Below are positions 53,414-62,403 of a stretch of DNA of 64,000 nt, one piece after another. Both the position numbers and the translations under genes were made by a program. A model generated the notes under the pieces. The model saw only the letters and a program-made list of their open reading frames with translations. It was not told where the DNA came from and did not search any database. The DNA comes from Chloranthus sessilifolius. Taxonomy: Eukaryota > Streptophyta > Magnoliopsida > Chloranthales > Chloranthaceae. Where the stretch lies: assembly GCA_021018995.1 (NCBI GenBank), contig CM037587.1, positions 16,989,366 to 17,053,365 on the forward strand, written 5' to 3'. The stretch's first letter is position 1, and every line of letters starts with the position of its first letter.

Positions 53414-53638
53414 CATGGGTCAAAATCTTGGACGATACCAGTCCGTATCGTCCAATACATACTGGTATCGCTGGCCAGCGGTACGCAATACATTGGGAAT
53501 GTATCGTTGACCAGTGATACAATAAATGTAATTTTTCATTGTATTGCCAATAGATTCAGTGTATCGACGAGACGGATACGTATCATCTCGGTTTCGATGG
53601 TGGACAATACGATCGGAAAACCAAGATTTTAACCCATA
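53414..53638. mobile_element. hAT-type MITE, CGTATCG family, in copia integrase end
   Basis: It starts CATGGGTCAAAATC and ends AAGATTTTAACCCATA. The duplication CACCGAAT/CACTGAAT (53406-53413, 53639-53646) has one mismatch. It interrupts the minus-strand copia between AEFYPNS and IRCYLDG. Confidence 0.87.
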
Positions 53639-53790
53639 CACTGAATTGGGGTAAAATTCTGCACAAAATAAGTACATCCAAACACCTTGGGGGATCATCA
53701 TATCATCAAGCTTAAGAACCTGCAGAGGAGATTTCAACCTAATGCAGCGGAGGGCATGCGATTGACGAGATAGGCTATCATATCAATCAT

Positions 53791-54597
53791 ATGCCTACTC
53801 CGGTCTTGGGTGGTGAGTGTCCCTATAAGAAAGTTTTCCATCATAATCGTCTCTTCCCTGTACCTCGAATTTTTGGGTATTTATGTTTTGCACATATCCC
53901 TTCCATTCATCGAGCTAAGCTATCTTCTAAAGCTGTCTGGTGTTTTTTTAGCGGGTACCTTCATCTCAGAAAGGGTACAAATGGTATGACCCTATTTCCG
54001 GGAAGTGTTTTGTCAATATGGGCATCACCTTTTTCGAGTCCACCAAGTTCTCTTCAGCCAATAAGTTCCCTCTTCAAGGGAGAAGTCTAGCAAGGGAAGA
54101 GCGCACAGAGAGCATTGATACTCCAACGCCTACAAATTATCCAGGACCGTGAAGATGATGTTGAAATAGAAGTGGAAGAGTTGGCTAGTTGCAGTGATCC
54201 AAAGGGGGGCATCAATTTTGACAAGTTTGGGAAAGGAAAAATCTTTGAATGTAAGAAGTTGAAGATGAAGGTCCCCTCATCTCTCCCTCAAGACATAGAC
54301 CAATTGTCAATCCTCGAGGCTGATCCAAGAGTTGTTGAGCCTTCACCTTATGATCTAGACCTTCCAATCGCATTATGGAAAGGTACTAGACATCCCATTA
54401 GTAAGTTTGTGTGATTCCATGCTTTGTCTAGGTTTTATTCCAGTTTTATCTCCACATTAAACTTTGTCTCTATTCTTAACTATGCCTCTAAGGCTCTAAC
54501 TCTACCCAATGGAAAGAGGCTAAGGTAAAGAAAATGAAGGCACTTGAGAAAAATTACTTGGGAGATCACAAAACTTCCAGAGGGTAAGAAGGCAGTG
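53791..54597 (+). pseudogene. pol: Plus-strand Ty1/copia pol, segment 1 (integrase end and linker)
   Basis: NHMPTPVLGGECPYK is followed by VPRIFGYLCFAHIP and SSKAVWCFFSGYLHLRKGTN, the copia integrase C-terminal region, up to about 54000. The linker contains DLPIALWKGTRHPISKFV (about 54358-54411) and a degraded LSRFYSSF-like stretch. It ends at LPEGKKAV at 54597, where the LTR array is inserted. The continuation GCRCVYTMKF starts at about 58613. Confidence 0.87.
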
Positions 54598-55486
54598 TGT
54601 CACGGGGTCGCACTTCCGCAACCTCAGTCCCATGCGGCACCTAACGCACGCTTCGCTAGGTCAGCCTGCTTTTGATACCAACAGTCGCGGGGCGTCCTTC
54701 GACGCGCTTTTAACCCGCGCTGTGCTTCGCTACCGCGTGCAACGAAGCCAACCCATCTGCACATCAGCTCTGATACCACCCGCCTAGAGGACGAGAACTC
54801 CTCCCAACATGGTTGCCTCTGTTTCGCCGCCTACCATTCAGCTCATCGTGTCCCTTACGACACGCCACTTGCACCGCTACGCTACCTTGGCCTCGCTTGC
54901 TACACCCTCACACCGACTAGTACCTCGTCATAGCCATGTCTTGCTCACATACCGAACCAAGCCCACAGCCTTGTGCCTCGCGCTCGCGTGCTCCACTGAG
55001 TCCCACGCCGCGCCTTGGTGTTCTCACGCGAGGTTGCCCAGCCGTATGCACCGCAACGCGTAGTCCGGGGCCATACATCAACCTCACCCGGGTTTCACAC
55101 GGCATCGATGCGTCGACATCCTAGGCCCACCCTTTCAGGCCTAGGAGACACTTGCGCCCCCTCTGGCAACGCAAGGCCCCGTGTGCGGGGGAATAGCTCT
55201 CAAGCTCCCTTCCCCTGTAAAACAGTCATTCAGCCAGAATGGCAGGAGGACCTCAAACCCCTTGGTTTGACATACCGCAACGCCTCTTGCATCGCTAGCC
55301 CACCTTGGCTATGTCGCATCTGTGTCGCGACCGTGATGCTCCGCGTCCTACCCCATGCGACCGTGTCACGTCCTCGCAGCGCGACCATGTCGCCGGGCCC
55401 ACTTGGCCCCATGTCGCGTGCCCTCCTGGCACCACATGTCGTGCCCCAAGCACCATGCTGCCAGCTCGAGTATTGGCCCCATCACA
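54598..55486 (-). mobile_element. Element G LTR1 (downstream LTR in element orientation)
   Basis: 889 bp, bounded in + orientation by TGTCACGGGG and GGCCCCATCACA. It is closest to LTR2 and shares with it the loss of the sequence ATATAAGGG next to CCCCT (about 55215). Confidence 0.83.
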
Positions 55487-55683
55487 TCCTCCACCACTCC
55501 ATAAATGTCAACGTCCTCGTTGACGCATGATCATAGTGAACTGACCCCGCCAACTCCTCCCAGCTTGTTCGCATCATATATCTAGTTCTTAGGTCCGCAC
55601 CTTCCCACTAGCTCCCCACTGTCACCCCGGTCTGGTCAACTTGGCTCTGCTGTCACAAGGCCCTCACCTGTTAACTAGCTCAG

Positions 55684-56143
55684 GGATGTCGCGCGTCCTC
55701 TTAACACCACATCGCGTGCCTCCGCACCAATGTTCATGGATGTCGCGTGCCCTCTTGACACCACATCGCGTGCCTCCGCACCATTGTTCATGGATGTCGC
55801 GTGCCCCATGGATCAAAATATCGTCCGATACCGATACGTATCGGACGATACGTATCGGTATTGGACGCGAACGATACATTGAATGTATCGTTCGATACAT
55901 TCAATTGTATGGAATGTATCACACGATATATTCAATGTATCGCTGGATACGAACCGGTACCGATGCGTATCGTCCGATACGTACTGGTTTTCCGGCCAGA
56001 CAATACGTACCGGTTTTCCGGCATTTTGATCCACGGCGTGCCCTCTTGACACCACATCGCGTGCCTCCGCACCAATTGTTCAAGGATGTCGCGTGCCCTC
56101 TTGACACCACATCGCGTGCCTCCGCACCAATTGCTCAATAGCA
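55684..56143. repeat. About 54-bp tandem repeats in the element G internal region, copy 1
   Basis: GGATGTCGCGTGCCCTCTTG, then ACACCACATCGCGTGCCTCC, then GCACCAATTGTTCA repeats four times, two on each side of the MITE. The same array lies at 57244-57700. Confidence 0.88.
55807..56035. mobile_element. hAT-type MITE, CGTATCG family, in element G internal copy 1
   Basis: It starts CATGGATCAAAATATCG and ends GGCATTTTGATCCACG. The duplication GCGTGCCC is perfect (55799-55806, 56036-56043). It holds the cleanest palindrome, CCGATACGTATCGG. Confidence 0.93.
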
Positions 56144-56166
56144 TCATCGCTTCTGGATTGAACTTG

Positions 56167-56178
56167 GCTTTGATACCA
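56167..56178 (-). other. Primer binding site of element G (next to LTR2)
   Basis: GCTTTGATACCA on + reads TGGTATCAAAGC on the minus strand, three bases from the LTR end. An identical site is at 57724-57735 next to LTR3. Confidence 0.83.
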
Positions 56179-56181
56179 AAA

Positions 56182-57065
56182 TGTCACGGGGTCGTACTTC
56201 CGCAACCTCAGTCCCGTGCGGCACCTAATGCACGCTTCGCTAGGTCAGCCTGCTTTTGACACCAACAGTCGCGGGGCGTCCTTCGACGCGCTTTTAACCC
56301 GTAGGCTTGCCATCAGCAACGGCCAACCCATCTCGCACATCACCGATACCACCGCCAGGGGCGAGAACTCCTCCCAACATGGTTGCCTCTGTTTCGCCGC
56401 CTACCATTCAGCTCATCGTGTCCCTTACGACACGCCACTTGCACCGCTACGCTACCTTGGCCTGCTCGCTTGCTACACCACATGCCTTTGCACTAGTACC
56501 TCGCTTCATTGATCTTGGCATGCAGCTTCCCATGCCACCATGTCTTGCTCACATACCGAACCAAGCCCACAGCCTTGTGCCTCGCGCTCGCGTGCTCCAC
56601 TGAGTCCCACGCCGCGCCTTGGTGTTCTCACGCGAGGTTGCCCAGCCGTATGCACCGCAACGCGTAGTCCGGGGCCATACATCAACCTCACCCGGGTTTC
56701 ACACGGCATCGATGCGTCGACATCCTAGGCCCACCCTTTCAGGCCTAGGAGACACTTGCGCCCCCTCTGGCAACGCAAGGCCCCGTGTGCGGGGGAATAG
56801 CTCTCAAGCTCCCTTCCCCTGTAAAACAGTCATTCAGCCAGAATGGCAGGAGGACCTCAAACCCCTTGGTTTGACATCTGTGAACGCCTCTTGCATCGCT
56901 AGCCCACCTTGGCTATGTCGCATACGTGTCGCCCGTGATGCTCGCGTCCCCATGCGACCGTGTCACGTCCTCGCAGCGACCACGTCGCCGGGCCCACTTG
57001 GCCCCATGTCGCGTGCCCTCCTGGCACCACATGTCGTGCCCCCGACACCATCTTGCCCCATCACA
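56182..57065 (-). mobile_element. Element G LTR2 (shared middle LTR)
   Basis: 884 bp. Near-identical blocks to LTR1 over most of its length indicate a recent duplication. Confidence 0.83.
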
Positions 57066-57363
57066 TCCTCCACCACTCCATAAATGTCAACGTCCTCGTT
57101 GGCGCGATCATAGTGAACCGACCGCCAACTCCTCCCACTTGTTCATTATCTAGTTCTTAGGTCCGCACCTTCCCACTAGCTCCCCACCGCACCCCGGTTC
57201 CGTCAACTTGGCTCTGTCACAAGGCCTCACATTAACTAGCTCGTGGATGTCGTCCTCTTAACACCACATCGCGTGCCTCCGCACCAATGTTCATGGATGT
57301 CGCGTGCCCTCTTGACACCACATCGCGTGCCTCCGCACCATTGTTCATGGATGTCGCGTGCCC

Positions 57364-57592
57364 CATGGATCAAAATATCGTCCGATACCGATACGTATCG
57401 GACGATACGTATCGGTATTGGACGCGAACGATACATTGAATGTATCGTTCGATACATTCAATTGTATGGAATGTATCAAACGATATATTCAATGTATCGC
57501 TGGATACGAACCGGTACCAATACGTATCGTCCGATACGTACTGGTTTTCCGGCCAGACAATACGTACCGGTTTTCCGGCATTTTGATCCATG
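57364..57592. mobile_element. hAT-type MITE, CGTATCG family, in element G internal copy 2
   Basis: The same ends and the same perfect GCGTGCCC duplication (57356-57363, 57593-57600) as the copy 1557 bases upstream, with a few substitutions. It was duplicated with its host segment. Confidence 0.93.
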
Positions 57593-57738
57593 GCGTGCCC
57601 TCTTGACACCACATCGCGTGCCTCCGCACCAATTGTTCAAGGATGTCGCGTGCCCTCTTGACACCACATCGCGTGCCTCCGCACCAATTGCTCAATAGCA
57701 TCATCGCTTCTGGATTGAACTTGGCTTTGATACCAAAA

Positions 57739-58612
57739 TGTCACGGGGTCGTACTTCCGCAACCTCAGTCCCGTGCGGCACCTAATGCACGCTTCGCTAG
57801 GTCAGCCTGCTTTTGACACCAACAGTCGCGGGGCGTCCTTCGACGCGCTTTTAACTCCGCAGGTGCCTACACAGGCAACAACCCATCCGCACATCAGATA
57901 CCACCCAACATGGTTGCCTCTGTTTCACAGCCTACCATTCAGCTCATCTTGTCCATTACGACACGCCACTTGCACCGCTGCGCTAACTTGGCCTGCTCAA
58001 GCTACACCCTGTGCACTGCACTAGTACATCGCTCGCAACAGTCTTGGCATGCAGCTTCCCATGCCACCATGTCTTGCTCACATACCGAACCAAGCCCACA
58101 GCCTTGTGCCTCGCGCTCACATGCTCCACTGAGTCCCACGTCGCGCCTTGGTGTTCTCACGCGAGGTTGCCGGTAGTATGCACCACGCCAGCGTTCAACC
58201 TCACCCGGGTTCCACACGGCATCGCTGCGTCGACGTCCTAGGCCCACCCTTTCAGGCCTAGGAGACACTTGCGCCCCCTCTGGCAACGCAAGGCCCCGTG
58301 TGCGAGGGAATAGCTCTCAAGCTCCCTTCCCCTATATAAGGGTAAAACAGTCATTCAGCCAGAATGGCAGGAGGACCTCAAACCCCTTGGTTTAACATAC
58401 CGCAACGCCTCTTGCATCGCTAGCCCACCTTGGCTATGTCGCGTCCGTGTCGCGACCGTGATGCTCCGCGTCCTACCCCCATGCGACCATGTCACGTCCT
58501 CGCAGCGCGACCACGTCGCCGGGCCCACTTGGCCCCATGTCGCGTGCCCTCCTGGCACCACATGTCGTCCCCCAAGCACCATGCTGCCAACTCGAGTATT
58601 GGCCCCGTCACA
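57739..58612 (-). mobile_element. Element G LTR3 (upstream LTR in element orientation)
   Basis: 874 bp. It alone retains CCTATATAAGG at about 58332-58342, a TATA box on the minus strand. It also differs from LTR1/2 in the 57855-57890 region, so it is the more divergent copy. Confidence 0.83.
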
Positions 58613-58860
58613 AGTGGGATGTAGGTGTGTGTACACTATGAAATTTCGTCCTAATGGGTCCATTGAGAGGTACAAGACGAGACCTATGACAAAGGGATTC
58701 AAACAGACTCTAGGCATAGACTTTAGGAAACCTTTTCTCCTGTAGTGAACTCAACACCATTCGTGTTCCTCTGGTCTTAACAATTCACAAAGGGTGGCCT
58801 TTATATCAGTCAAATGGATGTAAAGAACGCTTTCCTACATGGTGATCTGAATGAGGAGGT
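58613..58860 (+). pseudogene. pol: Plus-strand Ty1/copia pol, segment 2 (start of RT)
   Basis: VYTMKFRPNGSIERYKTRPM, then TKGFKQTLGIDF, is the classic copia RT entry. A TAG (about 58743) and a frameshift follow, then QMDVKNAFLHGDLNEEV, cut at 58860 by element E. Confidence 0.92.
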
Positions 58861-59189
58861 TGATAAAACTAATAATATACTAATATAATAAGGAAAATAA
58901 CAAAGAAAACAAAATAACTTAGAAAACAATACCCTCATTAGGGTTTGTGAGAAGAGAGATAGAGAAGATGAGGGAGAGAGGAGAGAGAGAGTAAGAACCA
59001 AAATGACTACATTTTTACCAATGTGTTATCCAAGTTACATGAGATATGCTCCTTATATAGAAGAGCAACTCTACTTACATAAGGACACACCATGCATTAC
59101 TAATGACACCCACTTAAGATGTCGACACTACACACCACACTTAATACTAATATTTCCTACACCCCACACATAAACTACTATCTCCAACA

Positions 59190-61074
59190 CTCCCCCTCAA
59201 GTTGGATCTTCAATAATGGGGAAGTCCAACTTGCCCACTAATAGGCTTTACATCGTCAACTCCCCCTTACAATAAATACAGTCATAACTTGGTGCCCAAG
59301 ATTTAACAACTGGTCATGTGGTACCTACCATGAACACCTAACGTCTTGGTGCACCTCCGCACTCAAGCGATCATATGGTACTCACTATGGTCCAACTAAA
59401 GGTTAATTTCACCTTTTTAGTGGTGCTATACAGCACTCACGTGGCTATGGCCTCTCCCTATGGTCCATCGTAGGCTTACCACCTTTTACAACGGCTGTTC
59501 TTGGCATTCATTACATGGTCAATATCATGACCTAAGTACAATCTAGGGGTGTTACAAGATACACATGAGCCTTTTATAACACCTGTAAAAAATTGGGGAT
59601 TACAACGCACAAGAGTCCAGCCATCTAGATCAAATCAGCAGCCATCCGCATCTTCCTTAACAACACAGATTTCTGGGCAGCCAACAGTCTTCACGGATAT
59701 TAGGGGCAGCACCAACAGCAGCTTCATGGATCTCAAGGTGGCAGCAACAAAAAGAGCGTCATGGATTTCAAGGCTGCATCACAAATTCACAACCACAATC
59801 GCTTTTATCCTTCTTTTTTTCCTCCTCTTTTTTATACCATAAATATTCTGGCACACCATGTCAGCCACACCATCCACACTTCATGATCAAACAGATCAGT
59901 CATACACCGAAAAAAAACAACCCAACAACAATAAAAAGTGGTAGTGTGAACTCTTTCATACAAGCATTTTATCAAACACCTTGCGAGCAGGCATATAAGC
60001 AGGGCCTATACAATAAAATATATCACCATTGCCAGCCACCAAACCACTACCAAGCACAACTGCAGCATTGCATCATCTCTCAACAGTAGAAACGGTGACA
60101 ATAGGTTTACAGCTAACCCCCCAATGACGAACACAATGTAGCACACCATCATTACCATCACCGTCGCAACGCATAGCAGCACCATAAGACTGTAGCAGCA
60201 AAAACAGTAGGCCGCAATAACTAACATCTCCTGATATCATCATTTCCAATGGTGACCTCTGTAGTAGCTGAGGCCCAAAAAATATGTTAAAAAAAAGGAC
60301 CAATAGACACCTCAACCAGCCAATGAAAATCTCCACAGTAAATTCTCAGCTACTATCAAGAAACACCAAAGTGTATCATTACAAACCTGCACATCACTCT
60401 CTATTTATACAGGCATTCGATTTCCAAATGGACGAAACAATTGTTGATATATGAGAAACACATGAGCGATAAACATCTTCATAAATAAAAGCTACTACAT
60501 CACCAATAACATGGAGCCTTGTACTGCCAAAAACATATCGAAAAAACTTAACCATTAACCACTTGTTATGTTGATCCCTCTCAAGCATTTCATCGAGCAC
60601 CTATCGTGAATCCCTTTACAATATGGCCATCTTCCCTTCCACTCTTTGTTCTATCTCATAGATATTAAAAAAAAAGAAACAGGGGGAAGAAAGTATCACT
60701 GACCTGCAATATGATAGTCTTTTTCTATTTTCATTTCCCCAGATTTTTGCATTTTTTTCTTTTTCTTTGGCTGAACAATAGCCCACCATGGCTGCACAAC
60801 AGCCTTTCATGGCTGCTATACAGCATCATTTTTTCTTTCCTCTTTTCATGGCTGCACCACATACATCTTCTTTTCTACATCATCATCTCCTCCTATTCTT
60901 CCCCTAAAAAAAAATAAAAAATACATGGACGATGTAGGAGAAAGAGAACTCCCATAAAAATCTGGATCGGTGGCTGCAATAACAGTAGATGTGGACCTTG
61001 GATGAAGATGAACGGGGTTGTTGAAGAAACCCTAGGCTAGACGCAACAAGCAGAGCGAACCCGCTCTGATACCA
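59190..61074 (-). other. Element E internal region, non-coding
   Basis: No retroviral-type protein in any frame. Features include the polypurine end (59190-59205), CT/TTTC-rich stretches (59805-59840, 60705-60910) and repeated ATGGCTGCACAAC phrases near 60785-60860. Confidence 0.7.
61060..61074 (-). other. Primer binding site of element E
   Basis: The minus-strand TGGTATCAGAGCGGG is an exact match to the iMet-tRNA primer sequence over its first 12 bases. Confidence 0.92.
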
Positions 61075-61363
61075 GGATAAAACTAATAACTGACTAATAT
61101 AATAAGAAAAATAATTAAGAAAAGAATACTCGGTTTGTGAGAAGATAGATGGAGAAGAAGAGGGAGAGAGGAGAGAGAGAGAGAGAGAGAGTAAGAACCA
61201 AAAGGACTACATTTTTACTAATGTGTTATCAAAGTACCATGAGATATGCTCCTTATATAGAAGAGCAACTCTACTTACATAAGGATACACCATACATTTC
61301 ACTAGACACCACACTTAACACTAATACTTCCTACAAACCACACATAAACTACTATCTCCAATA

Positions 61364-62403
61364 GTACTTTGTATTTCTATCCTCCTGGATTTCTTCTTCA
61401 AAGGGAAGTCAATCAAGTATGTCGATTGAGGAAAACCATATATGGTTTGAACTTTGAAGCACCACGAGCATGGATCAGGAAATTCAGTAATGTTTTCAAG
61501 TGGCTTGGATACCAACGCAACCACTATGATCATACAATATTCATCAAGAAGGGACAAATGTCAACAGCTATCATAGTATATGTTGATGATGACATTGTCG
61601 ACGGGGATGACAGTGAGGAAATTGTTAAGCTCAAATTCCACCTAAGTCTTCAACATCAAAGATTTGGGACCTCTCTCTAGGGATCAAGGCTGCTATATCC
61701 GAAAGAGGCATTGTACTCTCACAGAGAAATTACACTCTTGATGTGGTCCATTGACACTCCTAAGGATCAGAATCATAGGACCAATACTGAGGAAGGTGAG
61801 CCACTCAAAGATGTAAGACAATATCAAAGGCTGGTGGGAAAACTCATTTACCTGACTATAACTGGACCAGATATAGCATACATTGTTAGTATTGTAAGAC
61901 AATATATGCACTCGCCACGAACTCCACATTTAAATGTTGTCTACCGGATTATGAGATACTTGAAGTTTGGCCCTGGAAGGGGTCTTTGTATGATGATTTG
62001 AGGTTTTCACTGATGCGGATAATGTCATATATGTGAGGGATAAAAGCTCTACTACAGGATATGTCACATTCCTAGGGAAAATCTTATTACATGGAAAAAT
62101 AAGAAACACAATGTAGTTTCAAATCCTAATACAGAGGCTGGATATAGGGCGACATCACAAGGAGCCCGAGGAGGAATGTGGCTGTGATATATACCTTTAG
62201 ATCTTGTCATCCAGATTCATCTCCCTATGACATTGTATGGGGACAGCGAGGCAGTGTTTCACATTTCTGGACATCTAGTTTTCCATGAAAGAACAAAACA
62301 TATTGAAGTGGACTGCCACTTCATGAGGGAGAAGTTTGAGTCCAAAGAGTTTTGCACTCCTCACGTCGCTTCTGAAGACCAGCTTATTGATATGCGTACA
62401 AAG
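61364..62403 (+). pseudogene. pol: Plus-strand Ty1/copia pol, segment 3 (RT and RNase H)
   Basis: YFYPPGFLLQREVNQVCRLR, then KTIYGLNFEAPRAWIRKFSN, continues RT, with an active-site region VYVDDDIVDGDD (an extra Asp in the usual YVDDIV). After a frameshift come EGEPLKDVRQYQRLVGKLIY, then LTITGPDIAYIVSIVRQYMH. RNase H is readable as EVFTDADNVIYVRDKSSTTG and, after shifts, ERTKHIEVDCHFMREKFESK and CTPHVASEDQLIDMRTK. The next base, 62404, starts an A-family LTR, so the true C-terminus is separated. Confidence 0.9.

Larger units (their letters stand above)
49746..53790 (-). pseudogene. pol: Minus-strand Ty1/copia pol (integrase C-terminus, RT, RNase H), heavily interrupted
   Basis: On the minus strand from 53790: the copia integrase end reads AYLVNRMPSAALG, then KSPLQVLKLDDMMIP and AEFYPNS. 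A MITE (53414-53638) follows, then IRCYLDGQCVFIGYSTQHKE and FFDPVIQKFCISMDVT. A hAT element (51206-53120) breaks the linker. RT follows with TDYNETFAPVAKLNSFRMLL and FQLDMKNVFLHNDL (about 50908-50640), then YELKQLHCAWFARFS and HCDHTVF-like sequence. Then GIEVARSTKDVLICQGKYAL and SGMYQQLVGNLSYL (50288-50055), and RNase H SYNDADRAESPIDRR with SCSSAEAEY (49970-49746). The YVDD segment is degraded near 50400-50440. Many frameshifts and stops are present. Confidence 0.87.
54598..58612 (-). mobile_element. Element G: tandem LTR-internal-LTR-internal-LTR array of a non-coding LTR retrotransposon
   Basis: On the minus strand each LTR begins TGTGA and ends CCCCGTGACA, followed by TTT and a primer site TGGTATCAAAGC. 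In window order: LTR1 54598-55486, internal 55487-56181, LTR2 56182-57065, internal 57066-57738, LTR3 57739-58612. Outer flanks share AGTG (54594-54597 and 58613-58616) and the copia frame is restored across them. Both internal segments contain the same MITE at the same site, so the repeat arose by duplication or unequal LTR recombination after the MITE inserted. No gag or pol is present. ORFs over 100 codons here are chance readings of GC-rich DNA. Confidence 0.88.
58861..61363 (-). mobile_element. Element E: non-coding LTR retrotransposon inside plus-strand copia
   Basis: The LTRs 58861-59189 (329 bp) and 61075-61363 (289 bp) match, including TGTTATCCAAGTTACATGAG/TGTTATCAAAGTACCATGAG and GATATGCTCCTTATATAGAA. 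On the minus strand the primer site TGGTATCAGAGCGGG (61060-61074) abuts the upstream LTR. The polypurine tract CCAACTTGAGGGGGAG (59190-59205) abuts the downstream one. The 1.9-kb interior has no gag or pol, so the element is non-autonomous. A clear target duplication was not found. The copia frame resumes after it. Confidence 0.88.

Noticed and set aside
54809..57160. Several ORFs of 80-170 codons on both strands, repeated in two blocks
   Set aside because: They overlap each other in many frames within GC-rich LTR DNA of element G, match no protein family I recognise, and change frame between copies.
55641..57704. ORFs rich in Ile-Arg-Tyr-Val-Ser over the MITEs
   Set aside because: They are translations of the GATACGTATCGG repeats. 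The same peptides appear in every MITE copy regardless of context.
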